This document shows positions 52,956 to 61,002 of a stretch of 64,000 bases of DNA, one piece after another. The notes beneath the pieces were generated by a model, which worked only from the letters and a program-made list of their open reading frames with translations, ran no database searches and was not told the origin of the DNA. Source of the DNA: Leptolyngbya sp. PCC 7375 (lineage in GTDB: Bacteria; Cyanobacteriota; Cyanobacteriia; Phormidesmidales; Phormidesmidaceae); contig NZ_JH993797.1 of the NCBI RefSeq assembly GCF_000316115.1, positions 7,165,961 through 7,229,960 of the forward strand, read 5' to 3'. A program made the translations under genes and the position numbers. Numbering within the stretch: the stretch's first letter is position 1; every line of letters begins with the position of its first letter.

Positions 52956-53352
52956 GAAAACGACAAAAAGGCAACATTAACTTGTTACTCAATAGAAGGA
53001 TTAACTGTACTCTGGGTAAAAGTTTAGGCATGTTCTTGAGAGATTTAGCTTGCCAAGGAATCCCTCGATCTCCGATAACAATTAATCCAACATTGTTTTG
53101 CGTGCGTAAGCTTAACAAGAATTTGGAAAACATGTTAATGCCTGAGCTGTTGAGAAATAACACATCCCTCAGATCCAGCGTTATGGCAGCGGGTTGAGTC
53201 GCTGCTATCTCCAGCAACAGGTACATAATCGGTGCATATTCTGCATATCCCCTGAGCACCAACTGTCCACTGAATTTTACGGTAGCTGTGTCAGCGTTAT
53301 AAGTAATGGAGTAATGATCACCGGACAGTTCTTGATTAAGCATAGTCATCAT
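52708..53352 (-). CDS. STAS-domain protein with IS-derived C-terminal tail (214 aa; native 120 aa)
   Basis: Residues 1-119 form a STAS domain (anti-sigma-factor antagonist fold): VKFSGQLVLRGYAEYAPI, TLDLRDVLFLNSSGIN with Ser69 at the position of the phosphorylatable Ser of SpoIIAA, and IVIGDRGIPWQAK. It would switch a partner protein by phosphorylation. The IS was inserted after codon 119, so the present frame continues 95 codons into the element (LLSNKLMLPFCRF... and so on). Removing the element and one duplication copy restores Asp120 and then a TGA stop. The native protein was therefore 120 aa. Its core is intact; the tail may affect stability. The start may be the ATG at 53343 (MLNQELS). 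Confidence 0.82.
   Translation of the reverse strand: MMTMLNQELSGDHYSITYNADTATVKFSGQLVLRGYAEYAPIMYLLLEIAATQPAAITLDLRDVLFLNSSGINMFSKFLLSLRTQNNVGLIVIGDRGIPWQAKSLKNMPKLLPRVQLILLLSNKLMLPFCRFPTLPTKVFWTFCPALSYPPIIYSTVEQAYSWIKRSLAGLGEPFEQSVHWDSHAWVGYETSPESIARYDSAFPERALAVVLRR
52966..52990 (-). repeat. Right terminal inverted repeat of the IS
   Basis: Read inward this end begins GAGTAACAAGTT and matches the left repeat as described for 51440-51463. Five bases (AATAG) separate it from the target duplication. Confidence 0.65.
52996..53007. repeat. 12-bp target-site duplication, right copy
   Basis: AAGGATTAACTG is identical to the left copy at 51426-51437. Confidence 0.88.
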
Positions 53353-53633
53353 TTCAAGCAGATTACTTGGCTTTGCCCCCAGTCAGGCACAGGTATAAAT
53401 GGTGTCCTGAACTAAGTGTGTCAACACCACTGGGCAGATAAATCCCGCAACCCACATTCCGCATTTTGAAGTGGCATAGTCGGCTATCAATATCAGCCTG
53501 TCTCAAATGCACCCAGACAATACAAATTGTGCATACAGGCAAATTAGCCACATTAATTCAGCCACATCAATAGTTTGATTGACCTACCACTGATATCCTA
53601 TTTAACGTTGTAACATTTTTTCACTAAGCAGAT

Positions 53634-54104
53634 ATGGCAGCGACTACCCGGATGCTTCTCTCTCACAATTGCACACTTCCTGATGGTCAAGTATCCAGCC
53701 TTAGTCGTGACGACTTTGCCAGTGTATTCATTAAAGGGCTTAAGGTGCATACTGATATTACATGCAGCCTAATTGAAAACCCCCATTGGATGGTAGAAGT
53801 TCTTTTTGATGCAGAGCAAACGTCCCCCACTGAGGTGGCCACACTATGTGCTCAGAGTCTTAGCTCTCAACGTTTGGCGGACCCGGCAAAAAGCATTGAC
53901 AGTTTCACAGTGATGTTACTAGGCGGTGTCAAAACCACACCTGCCATGGGTACTTCGTCTACATCATTGCAAACCGGTGAGTGGGGTGTGGATGTGGTAG
54001 AGACAACATCGCCTGAGCAATTTTTAGCGGGTCTCAATTGGGAAACGGTGATTGCTAGCAAGCCGCCTGAGCAAATTTTCAAAGTTACCTGTGTAGTTGA
54101 ATAG
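53634..54104 (+). CDS. Hypothetical protein (156 aa)
   Basis: I do not recognise the family. It begins MAATTRMLLSHNCTLPDG and has alternating strands and helices (ITCSLIENPHWMVEVLFDAEQT, ATLCAQSLSSQRL, SFTVMLLGGVKTT) and a C-terminal GEWGVDVVETTSPEQFLAGLNW and KVTCVVE. There is no signal peptide or membrane helix. It is divergent from the STAS gene, with about 280 bp between starts, so the two may share a control region. A functional link to the STAS protein is possible but not shown. Confidence 0.68.
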   Translation: MAATTRMLLSHNCTLPDGQVSSLSRDDFASVFIKGLKVHTDITCSLIENPHWMVEVLFDAEQTSPTEVATLCAQSLSSQRLADPAKSIDSFTVMLLGGVKTTPAMGTSSTSLQTGEWGVDVVETTSPEQFLAGLNWETVIASKPPEQIFKVTCVVE

Positions 54105-54111
54105 CTCCACT

Positions 54112-54471
54112 ATGGCAGATGATACGGTCCTATTTTGGTCGCGAAATCTGCGGGCTTCTATGGAGCGTCTAGCAATTATACCGGTTGCGATCGCACCCAC
54201 TAAGGAAATCATTACCTCCATCGCTCCATTTAAACTATTCCAGTGGTTAGCTCCCTCTGAGCCCTTATTTCATCAACCTGGATGGTACCCTGCCATTTAT
54301 TATCGGCAGGTCCACGTGATTATTGAACAACCTCTATGGATAACCGCTAAACATAGAGCAAGCTATCGAAACAGCCGTTCAAATACTGAAGTTAAAAGGT
54401 TGACCCAAACTTGCCATACAGAAATTGCGAAGTTGCTACAGAACAGTTCAATGTTGTCTACTGGTGAGTAA
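54112..54471 (+). CDS. Doubtful ORF (119 aa)
   Basis: A frame from ATG 54112, 7 bp after the preceding gene, encodes MADDTVLFWSRNLRASMERL and ends with an ordinary polar stretch. It has no recognisable domain and contains a HIP1 site. A frame on the opposite strand (54024-54221) overlaps it. I list it because its position in a possible operon is suggestive; it may equally be non-coding. Confidence 0.25.
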   Translation: MADDTVLFWSRNLRASMERLAIIPVAIAPTKEIITSIAPFKLFQWLAPSEPLFHQPGWYPAIYYRQVHVIIEQPLWITAKHRASYRNSRSNTEVKRLTQTCHTEIAKLLQNSSMLSTGE

Positions 54472-55685
54472 ACTTACCTATCAAAACGACAACTTAGCTA
54501 TGGAATTGTAGTGTGATGTTGCACTGACTGACTAATCTCTGTAGCAAGATTAATTGATTGAGTTCTATAGCTTTAACCTTAGGTTTAGGCTAATGCTGTT
54601 TTGCCAGCAATAAAAGACTTACTTAAAGCAGCTCACAACAATGATGCCTCTACGAAAAAATAGTCTCATCCAAACTTACAAACCCAGGTTATTCCAGAGG
54701 CTTACATATTCTGCGGAGAGATGTATAGCAAACTGCTGAATGCATATTTCCAAAAGAGAGGCTGTGCCAAGTTATATATTACAACTGTGAACTTTCATCT
54801 CATCAGTCCCAGCCTATTGGTGAAGGGATCTATATTGTGGGTGGAGCGCAAGCTCCCCTGACAGATTAAATCAAAAAGGCCTGTAAAGGCTGAGGAGGTT
54901 AACATAGCTGAATCACAAGAATCTGTCTCGTCAAATCAAGAGCAGCACTCAATTGTGTTATCAATATTTTCTCTAATAAGCTAATGGGAGCACTGTTGTT
55001 GTTATTTAACCGATTTCAACACATCTCTAAGTTAAGCGCATGGTATGAGAGAAATGGTTTTGATAACTGTTTGAGTGTTGTTTTTGTTTAAATTCGCCAA
55101 ATGACTATTGCTGGCGTTACCGAGCCTTAGTCTCCACCCAGCTTTATGGGGGATTCGCCTCGAAGATAAGGTTCGCACCTAGCAGTGACAGGATTGTTCC
55201 ATTCGAGCCACCATAACAAAGCTAAGCCCAGAACCCATGGGTTCCGACTCCCAGAACAACAGCAATGCTAACCATTGAAGCAACTCTTTCCATGGCAGAT
55301 TCAGTTGGTTAGCCGGTAGCCTATCAAAGGTCTATTAATAGCTCTATCGAAAATATTCATAGAAGTATCATAACAAAGGGATACTTCTATGTTGTGAATA
55401 GAGATGCAACAAGTTAGTGGAGATATCTAAATGTCTATTTCGGTAGCCTACTATATAATTCTTTGGAACCATAATATCAATCCATGCATCTATTTTTAAA
55501 AGTCTCTAGGCGGTCCATCAGTGCGAGATATGCAGATGTCTTAGGTGCTTGATAAATATAGGTATTCTGAGTAACAATTTTCTAGTGTCTACCTCTGAGT
55601 TTCTAAAAAATCTCCGGGTTAACATCTGGTCATAAGAACAATAAACAAACGCTCATATTCAAAAAAATATTTAGTCATTTAAACA
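54472..55685. other. Long intergenic region with palindromes
   Basis: About 1.2 kb without a plausible gene. It holds a 14-bp palindrome GAACCCATGGGTTC (55231-55244) and a 12-bp stem CATAGAAGTATC/GATACTTCTATG with a 10-nt loop (55358-55391). The stretch around 55130-55265 is less AT-rich and could be an RNA gene, but it matches no RNA family I know. It could also be decayed mobile DNA. Confidence 0.5.
55358..55391. other. Perfect 12-bp hairpin in noncoding DNA
   Basis: CATAGAAGTATC (55358-55369), 10-nt loop, GATACTTCTATG (55380-55391). No T tract follows, so this is probably not a simple terminator. It could be part of a small RNA or a repeat end. Confidence 0.5.
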
Positions 55686-56429
55686 ATGTACAGTCTTGAA
55701 ACCTTTACAAATGCTGATGTTTCCCATTGCGCTGTTGCTCTTCGTAACCTAGAGTACGAGTCACAGAATATGGAAGATGCTGCCAATCGTATTGTGCGTT
55801 ATATTTACGACAGTTTTCTTGACTCACGCACTGGCGATCAGGAATTGGCCCTTGTTCGCTTCTTTAAAACTCACCCTTTTAGAGAACTGAATCCACAACT
55901 CCAGAGAGAAGCGCAATCAAGCGCCCAAGAACGATATATTCCTCCTTCGACAAAATGTCTGACATTAATGGCCACAGCAGGTGATGAGCCTCAATGGAAT
56001 TCTCGACACAAATCTAACAGTCATCAGGCTATTCCTCTGATAGACGAAGATTTTGTACGACAGGCACCAATGATTTTTCAGCTGATCCAGCAGTTTGGAT
56101 TAGATGTCAGTACGGTAGTTGATACCAATTCTTCCTTAATTACCAAAAGTTCCCATAAAGCATTCAATGTTTTTTATGTATCAACTGCTCTAAATAGTCC
56201 CTATATTCCTGCGCAGAAAAAATTTGTTGTCCCTTATCGGGTGAAATCAGTTCTGGGATTTGGCGGTATGTTGCCATCTAGTGAACTGTTTGCAGTTATT
56301 CTGTTTAGTAAGACTTTTGTGCCTGATCAAACCGCCAATCGGTTTAAGTTTATCTCAGCCTATATTCGTGTAGCTGTTGAATCATTCAATCGCAGCAACA
56401 TTTTTGCGTCGGAAGCTCTAAAAGACTAG
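55686..56429 (+). CDS. Orphan sensory-domain protein resembling cyanobacterial kinase N-termini (247 aa)
   Basis: The product has EDAANRIVRYIYDSFLDSRTGDQELALVRFFKTHPF, split here by its two segments, then KCLTLMATAGDEPQWNSRHKSNSHQAI and a C-terminal YIPAQKKFVVPYRVKSVLGFGGMLPSSELFAVILFSK. I recall these motifs from GAF-like sensory modules at the N-terminus of cyanobacterial histidine kinases; this is from memory. Here no kinase domain follows. After the stop at 56427 another frame stays open (EIEHRQQTLPDLELISNHYQ) to about 56532, which could be a frameshifted remnant. It may act alone by binding a kinase, or be a broken gene. Confidence 0.7.
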   Translation: MYSLETFTNADVSHCAVALRNLEYESQNMEDAANRIVRYIYDSFLDSRTGDQELALVRFFKTHPFRELNPQLQREAQSSAQERYIPPSTKCLTLMATAGDEPQWNSRHKSNSHQAIPLIDEDFVRQAPMIFQLIQQFGLDVSTVVDTNSSLITKSSHKAFNVFYVSTALNSPYIPAQKKFVVPYRVKSVLGFGGMLPSSELFAVILFSKTFVPDQTANRFKFISAYIRVAVESFNRSNIFASEALKD

Positions 56430-56439
56430 TCTCTAACAG

Positions 56440-56532
56440 GAAATTGAGCACCGTCAGCAAACATTGCCTGATTTAGAGCTCATTAGTAACCATTATCAGG
56501 TGACTTATTGTTATCTTGCCCCTGCTCAATAA
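56440..56532 (+). pseudogene. Possible frameshifted extension of the sensory-domain gene
   Basis: A 30-codon open stretch in the +1 frame relative to the preceding gene encodes EIEHRQQTLPDLEL, ISNHYQ and a polar end. It looks protein-like, for example like the start of a coiled coil before a kinase, but is too short to prove. It could also be chance. Confidence 0.2.
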
Positions 56533-56585
56533 CACAAACGCATCTAGCCATTGGATAGATGTGTTTGTCAGCGCTGCCCAGTGCC

Positions 56586-57155
56586 CTAGGACTCTCTGTG
56601 CAGAAGTCGAATCACGCGGCAAGGATTACCCACAGCTACACTATTGGCCGGAATGTTTTTAGTAACAACACTACCTGCACCAATACTGCTGTTATCTCCA
56701 ATAGTGACACCAGGGCAAATAATTGCTCCACCACCAATCCACACATTATTGCCAATGGTAATAGGCGCAGCCATCTCCACACCCGTCATCCGCACTGCCG
56801 GATCAGTCGGATGATAAGCTGTATAAATCTGTACGTTCGGAGCCATTAAGACATCATCACCAATGGTCACCCAATTACAATCGAGAATAGTGCAGTTGAA
56901 ATTGATGTAAAGATTTTTGCCAGCCCGAATATGGTGGCCATAGTCACAGTAAAAAGGTGGATTTATTTCAAACCCAGGTCCAAGATCACTAAAAAGTGAT
57001 TGAATAATTTTCTGGCGCTCCTTCAAATTATCAGGAGGGGTCATGTTTAATACATGCAAAAGACCCTGTGTCTTATGTCGCATAGATACCAACTCTGGAT
57101 CGGTCGACAGATAGGGCTCATTTGCCAACATCTTTTCCCATTCTGTTTTACCCAT
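56586..57155 (-). CDS. Maltose/galactoside O-acetyltransferase-like protein (189 aa)
   Basis: This is an acetyl-CoA-dependent sugar acetyltransferase with a left-handed parallel beta helix. The N-terminal Mac domain starts EWEKMLANEPYLSTDPEL. Hexapeptide repeats follow: INFNCTILDCNWVTIGDDVLMAPNVQIYTAYHPTDP, then ITIGNNVWIGGGAIICPGVTIGDNSSIGAGSVVTKNIPANSVAVGNPCRVIR (both broken into short repeats here). His115 in YTAYHPTD is the catalytic base by analogy with LacA/Maa. Length is typical. No sugar operon is adjacent, so its substrate is not known. Confidence 0.93.
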   Translation of the reverse strand: MGKTEWEKMLANEPYLSTDPELVSMRHKTQGLLHVLNMTPPDNLKERQKIIQSLFSDLGPGFEINPPFYCDYGHHIRAGKNLYINFNCTILDCNWVTIGDDVLMAPNVQIYTAYHPTDPAVRMTGVEMAAPITIGNNVWIGGGAIICPGVTIGDNSSIGAGSVVTKNIPANSVAVGNPCRVIRLLHRES

Positions 57156-57300
57156 AATTTAAGAATTAATTTAAAATCTCAGACTGCGGATGACATAAAG
57201 AGAACACATCACCAATCATTACCCACGATCCACTGCCCTAACGCAAACTTTGAATTTGACGCGTTACTAGTAATCACGATTTGTAGAAGTTGAATTTTCT

Positions 57301-57720
57301 TTATTTAGCGCACGCTTCCCACTCTCCTGACGCCACCCAAACCGCCCCTAAAGGTGGTTTATCCATTATGTATATCCAAGCTTCGCCAATAGGCTGACCA
57401 GCTAAATTAAAAACCATTGCCCGTTGACGTGTATAGTCTTCCTCAACATCATCATCAATGCTCCTATTCTGATGCTCATCGGGATTATAACCTTCTAAAT
57501 AGTCCAGTCTTGCCATGGCGGTTGCATCTAGGGTAAATAAATACCCTTTAACCCAACCATCTCCCATTGTCATAGTTGGGTAGCCTAGATGCGGCAAGTT
57601 GTAGAGTCGGCCCTGCACCTGGGCAGGCTGAGATTGCTTTAAATAAGCGGCGCAATATTGCTGATAATAGATGCCTTCCGGCTTGAGCGTACCGTAAACA
57701 AAAACATCAATGGTTCCCAT
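57301..57720 (-). CDS. Gamma-glutamylcyclotransferase-like (AIG2/GGCT) protein (139 aa)
   Basis: This small protein is of the GGCT/AIG2 fold. The N-terminus VFVYGTLKPEG is the substrate-loop signature, followed by GRLYNLPHLGYPTM, GWVKGYLFTL and DYLEGYNPDEH, where Glu76 is the expected general base. GEAWIYIM is the terminal strand. Length (139 aa) fits. It may act on gamma-glutamyl-amine or dipeptide substrates; the fold includes members with other roles, so the reaction is an inference. It stands alone. Confidence 0.9.
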   Translation of the reverse strand: MGTIDVFVYGTLKPEGIYYQQYCAAYLKQSQPAQVQGRLYNLPHLGYPTMTMGDGWVKGYLFTLDATAMARLDYLEGYNPDEHQNRSIDDDVEEDYTRQRAMVFNLAGQPIGEAWIYIMDKPPLGAVWVASGEWEACAK

Positions 57721-57873
57721 ATGGAAAATCTACCTTTAACAGCACAGTAGCCGTATACGTTTAGTCCAAGGAGTGGTACCTCCTCTTCCATGAGTTCTCC
57801 AATCATTATTAAGTAACTTATGGATTGAGGAAAGAGATACTATTTCTCACATCACTCAAACATACACCGCTAC

Positions 57874-57924
57874 AAAAGGAAACGTGCTGCCGATGGTACA
57901 TCCTTCGACAGCACGTTTCCTTTT
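57874..57924. terminator. Long perfect hairpin, two-way terminator
   Basis: AAAAGGAAACGTGCTG (57874-57889) and CAGCACGTTTCCTTTT (57909-57924) form a 16-bp perfect stem with a 19-nt loop. Each arm ends in four T when read from its own strand. On the minus strand it lies just after the 207-aa gene, 21 bp beyond its stop. Confidence 0.8.
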
Positions 57925-57944
57925 ATTCAGAGAGCGTGTGGGCC

Positions 57945-58568
57945 CTATCTAGTCTTAACTGCCTTTTTAGACAGGCTATAAGTACCGCCACGGCCACGAT
58001 ACCAGTCACCATCACGAGCACCTGCCGACAGGATATTCGAAACGCGGCTACGTGCCTTTAAGTACTGGGGCTTTGGCATATCCTCTTCAAAAATACTCAA
58101 CATCACATCAGTAATCTTAAAGCTATCCTTAGGCTCAGTCTTTAAGACATCAGTCACAACATCAGGCAACCGTTGCTGGCGATACTTCTCGAGTACATAC
58201 CGTTGCCACCGCGCTGATCGACCATCTGCTTTTTTGGTTGGAGCAGATTTTTTAACAGTGCTTGTTTGCCGTGCTTTGGTGGGCTTTGGTTCATCAGCGG
58301 CAATCTTTGATTTTGTCACTCTGGCGAGCTTCGCAGCCACAGTCTCTTCAGCAGCTTTGGTTTTAGTAGATGCAATGGCTTCTTTAATAACAGGAGCTAC
58401 AACGGCAGCAAGTTGACCGTTATCGGCTGATGAGTCAAACATTGCAATGACTGTCTGCAAGCCTTTACGTTGCTCCTGAATTTCAGCAAGTTGTTGCATT
58501 AATGCAGCTTCTTGCGAAGACAAAAGGGACTCAGCTTCTACAAGCTGAGGAAGCACAGTTACTGACAT
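57945..58568 (-). CDS. Basic H1-like conserved protein with coiled coil and winged-helix-like end (207 aa)
   Basis: Residues ~5-50 form an N-terminal coiled coil (LVEAESLLSSQEAALMQQLAEIQEQRKGLQ, in two halves). The middle (~70-120) is Lys/Ala/Thr-rich and basic (TKTKAAEETVAAKLARVTKSK, PTKARQTSTVKKSAPTKK). The C-terminal ~80 residues look like a winged-helix fold (SFKITDVMLSIFEEDMPKPQYLKARSRVSNIL) ending in GRGGTYSLSKKAVKTR. The arrangement resembles histone-H1-like and nucleoid proteins, and the fold assignment is inferred. I recall a group of cyanobacterial proteins of this kind, role unknown. Monocistronic, with its own hairpin. Confidence 0.78.
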   Translation of the reverse strand: MSVTVLPQLVEAESLLSSQEAALMQQLAEIQEQRKGLQTVIAMFDSSADNGQLAAVVAPVIKEAIASTKTKAAEETVAAKLARVTKSKIAADEPKPTKARQTSTVKKSAPTKKADGRSARWQRYVLEKYRQQRLPDVVTDVLKTEPKDSFKITDVMLSIFEEDMPKPQYLKARSRVSNILSAGARDGDWYRGRGGTYSLSKKAVKTR

Positions 58569-59561
58569 GTTACGTTTCCTCTATGGGGTCTAAAGTTCAA
58601 AGATGAAGTCAATTGACGTCTTAATGTGTGACTTTGGAGAGTAATCAAGCATACCGCAATCTCAGCACTTCAAAACACTAATCACCAAAATACTGACAGA
58701 TTAAAGTTTTCCCTAATCTCTCTTTTTCTCTACAAACAGTTGAATCTCGAAGGCGAATAAATTTCAATACTTTTTTAACCACAGATTGCTTTTCATAAGT
58801 AGGTTAGGGCTTCTATCCTATTTCTTATGCTCTACAGCCATTTGACTTTTGGCAATATTTTAGATGCCAAACCTATATAAAATGTGTAGCGTCCTCCAAC
58901 GAAAATAGATCAAAATCAGTGAGATCGAGGCCAGTAAAAACCTCATAATCCGCTTCAGTGAGCAGCTTTTCCCATGATTTTCTTTGATCGACATTTGATC
59001 GACATTTGATGACAAATAAGAAGTAGTTCATCTGAACTAATTGACTAGATAAATCCTCGAAAGGGTGATACTTACTTTTTAGTTGCTATCCTAGCGTTTT
59101 TTCAAATCTCTGAGATTCTTCAATAATCTAATTCACCGAGATGGTGTGCTTATGAAAGCCTCTACAGATGGTTGCTTGACGGCATATTTGGGCCAAAGAT
59201 AAGAATGGCTTCATCAAAGTTCCTGATGGGCTTTAATGTTTTTCATTTAAGAGCACAAACCAGGTAATAGCAGCCCCTTAATCAGCAATCTGTTCAAATA
59301 TGCTTTGAGTAACCATGGATAGATATAGATACTCTAGCCATCTACGTGGGCTTTTTAGCAAAATGTGAGTTAAGTATCTATGGTCTCTCAAAAATTACCT
59401 CAAACTCTGCCACTCCCAACGTTGCGCCAATCTCCCTATGGCCTGGTATGGTCATATTCGAGTCCCCTGGTGAGTGATGCTTTTGATTGCTTTGAAATCT
59501 CCAAGAATTTAGATGCCTGATCAGGTGTCTTCTAGGTGAACTTGAGATCGCTAGTTGCTGT
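58569..59561. other. Intergenic region with one doubtful small ORF
   Basis: About 1 kb of AT-rich DNA. A minus-strand frame at 58873-59031 could encode 52 aa (listed separately). A 67-codon frame at 59378-59581 overlaps the start of the Vut_1 gene's end and is not supported. Nothing else recognised. Confidence 0.45.
58873..59031 (-). CDS. Possible small protein (52 aa)
   Basis: A minus-strand frame with ATG at 59031 and TAG at 58873-58875 encodes MNYFLFVIKCRSNVDQRK, then SWEKLLTEADYEVFTGLDLTD and FDLFSLEDATHFI. The second part looks like real protein (acidic, helical). The frame contains an 11-bp direct duplication (ATTTGATCGAC twice, near 58990-59010), so it may be a decayed gene. No family recognised. 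Confidence 0.3.
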   Translation of the reverse strand: MNYFLFVIKCRSNVDQRKSWEKLLTEADYEVFTGLDLTDFDLFSLEDATHFI

Positions 59562-60362
59562 TCACTTAAATGATTTCCCAAAGACCGGAGACTCTAATTG
59601 CAGGTAGTTCGATAACCAATACACGCACAGATAAAATGGCCCCGTATCCAATAAGGCTGCTACCAGTTTAAATACATAGCCATAACCAATAAACAGCAGT
59701 AGCTGAGTCCAAAGATCCTGGGTCGGATCAATTGGCAAGACGCCAGCAAAAAAATGAGTAATCAGCACCACCGCCGACGTATCCACCAACTGACTGAGCA
59801 ATGTGGAGCCATTGTTTCGTAACCACAAATATTTTCCCTGGGTCAACTCTTTCCAAAAATGAAACAGCTGCACATCCACAAACTGGGCCGTTAGGTATGC
59901 GATCATTGAGGCTGTTACTGTGCCAAAGGTAAGATTCCGAATCTCGAAGAAAATGGGAAGACGTTCAGCTGCATCCTTTACCAATTCTCCTGTGGTGGGA
60001 TCAACTGCTTCAAACCCTGGTAAAACCCCTCCCAGCCAAACAATAAATACAACCCATAGGTTAAGCAACAGTCCCACCCAAACTACCTGATTTGCCCGAT
60101 TACGACCATATAGTTCAGAAATCAGGTCAGTACATAAAAATGTAAGCGGATAGGGTAGTGCTCCTACGGCCACAGTAATGGCAAAATCATTCCAAGTGAA
60201 AATGTTGACAAACCGGCTAATTCCAAGAATATTCAGCATTCCCAAGGTGCCAAGGAATAAGCCTGATAAGACTAGAAAGACTACAGTACGACGCTCCTGA
60301 ATGTAGTCGGGTACTAAATTAGAAGTAACTTTAGAGATCGGATCGTTGATGCTGACTGACAT
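59562..60362 (-). CDS. Vut_1/YhhQ-type queuosine-precursor transporter (266 aa)
   Basis: This inner-membrane protein of the Vut_1 (PF02592) family takes up queuosine precursors (preQ0/preQ1 or queuine). It has about six hydrophobic segments, beginning VVFLVLSGLFLGTLGMLNILGI, split here. The conserved FTWNDFAITVAVGALPYPLTFLCTDLISELYGRNRA region is broken into FAITVGALPYPLTFLCTD-like and LYGRNRA segments. FFAGVLPIDPTQDLW and TGPFYLCVYWL also appear. Length is typical. It is distant from any que genes. Confidence 0.9.
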   Translation of the reverse strand: MSVSINDPISKVTSNLVPDYIQERRTVVFLVLSGLFLGTLGMLNILGISRFVNIFTWNDFAITVAVGALPYPLTFLCTDLISELYGRNRANQVVWVGLLLNLWVVFIVWLGGVLPGFEAVDPTTGELVKDAAERLPIFFEIRNLTFGTVTASMIAYLTAQFVDVQLFHFWKELTQGKYLWLRNNGSTLLSQLVDTSAVVLITHFFAGVLPIDPTQDLWTQLLLFIGYGYVFKLVAALLDTGPFYLCVYWLSNYLQLESPVFGKSFK

Positions 60363-60686
60363 AGATAGGAAACGAGGCCAAAGCTAAGTAACAGGAATAA
60401 AGGCTAACCAGCTGAGCAATTAATGTAGATTTTGGTTGTAAGGCATTCTTATGTTTAGAAGGTATCGTGTATGTAAATCCAGAAGATTATTACTTGAAAG
60501 ATAATCTGAATCTTGACTTGACTCTCATCCTAAACCCTTCTCTCTAGGAGATGAGTACCCTCAACCATTTATCCCATCTATAGAATTAATCCAATCCTGC
60601 CTAGATTCAACGAAGGTTCCCATTGCGCATACCTTAAAACAGAATTTCAGCGGTGAACGCATTGGCATCACCCACTCCCGTCATAT

Positions 60687-60716
60687 ACGTATCTACTTGA
60701 AACGTATCTACTTAAA
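60687..60716. repeat. Tandem 15-bp duplication
   Basis: ACGTATCTACTTGAA (60687-60701) is followed directly by ACGTATCTACTTAAA (60702-60716), one mismatch. It lies just before the dispersed repeat. Confidence 0.8.
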
Positions 60717-60728
60717 ATTTGACAGATG

Positions 60729-60752
60729 GAATCATAGTTCGGATCAGCAACA
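60729..60752. repeat. Dispersed 24-bp repeat, copy 2
   Basis: Starts GAATCATAGTTCGGA and ends TCAGCAACA; matches 14443-14466 at 23 of 24 positions. Confidence 0.6.
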
Positions 60753-60984
60753 ACCTCCATTTATATAGCTGATAAGCCCATTTTTAGCCTTTAGCTCACC
60801 GATACGTGTCATTTCTGATAACGTCTACATTCAACGACTACTTGTCAAACCACTCAAAACTTTTTCGCTCGATGCAGTCCCAATTCCATCCAGATGGGCA
60901 CCAGACGACTAGAATTGATTATGCAATTCTGCAAGGTTGCCGAAAGTGGGCAGCCGCAGATGTATCTAACGGAAAACATTTATT

Positions 60985-60993
60985 AGGAAGGGG
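60985..60993 (+). promoter_or_regulatory. Shine-Dalgarno AGGAAGGGG of leuS
   Basis: AGGAAGGGG ends nine bases before the GTG at 61003, confirming that start codon. Confidence 0.7.
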
Positions 60994-61002
60994 AAACCAA
61001 AC

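Larger units (their letters stand above)
51438..52995 (+). mobile_element. IS4-like insertion sequence (1558 bp)
   Basis: The element lies between two copies of a 12-bp duplication. Its ends are imperfect terminal inverted repeats (left CAGTAAGAAGTT..., right, read inward, GAGTAACAAGTT..., both continuing to TGTTGC; 20 of 24 positions match with one gap). It has a single transposase gene (51555-52955). A 12-bp duplication and YxxRxxxE transposase fit the IS4-like group, which commonly gives 9-12-bp duplications, but the exact subgroup is not settled. The inner ends may shift by a few bases because the two termini differ in length. Confidence 0.85.
60363..61002. other. Intergenic region upstream of leuS
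   Basis: 640 bp with two short repeats: a 15-bp tandem duplication (60687-60716) and the second copy of the 24-bp dispersed repeat (60729-60752). A frame at 60806-61060 overlaps the leuS start and is not supported. The leuS ribosome-binding site lies at its right end. Confidence 0.5.

Noticed and set aside
55130-55265. Possible tRNA or tmRNA from a GGTTCGCACC stretch
   Set aside because: No acceptor stem, anticodon arm or tmRNA tag frame could be matched around it.
58985-59010. Tandem short repeat considered as a CRISPR-like array
   Set aside because: Only two and a half 11-bp units without spacers; simple slippage duplication. No CRISPR array or cas gene was found anywhere in the window.
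59378-59581. 67-codon minus frame ending in the region after the Vut_1 gene
   Set aside because: Overlaps the Vut_1 gene's end, has no family signature and lies in AT-rich DNA.
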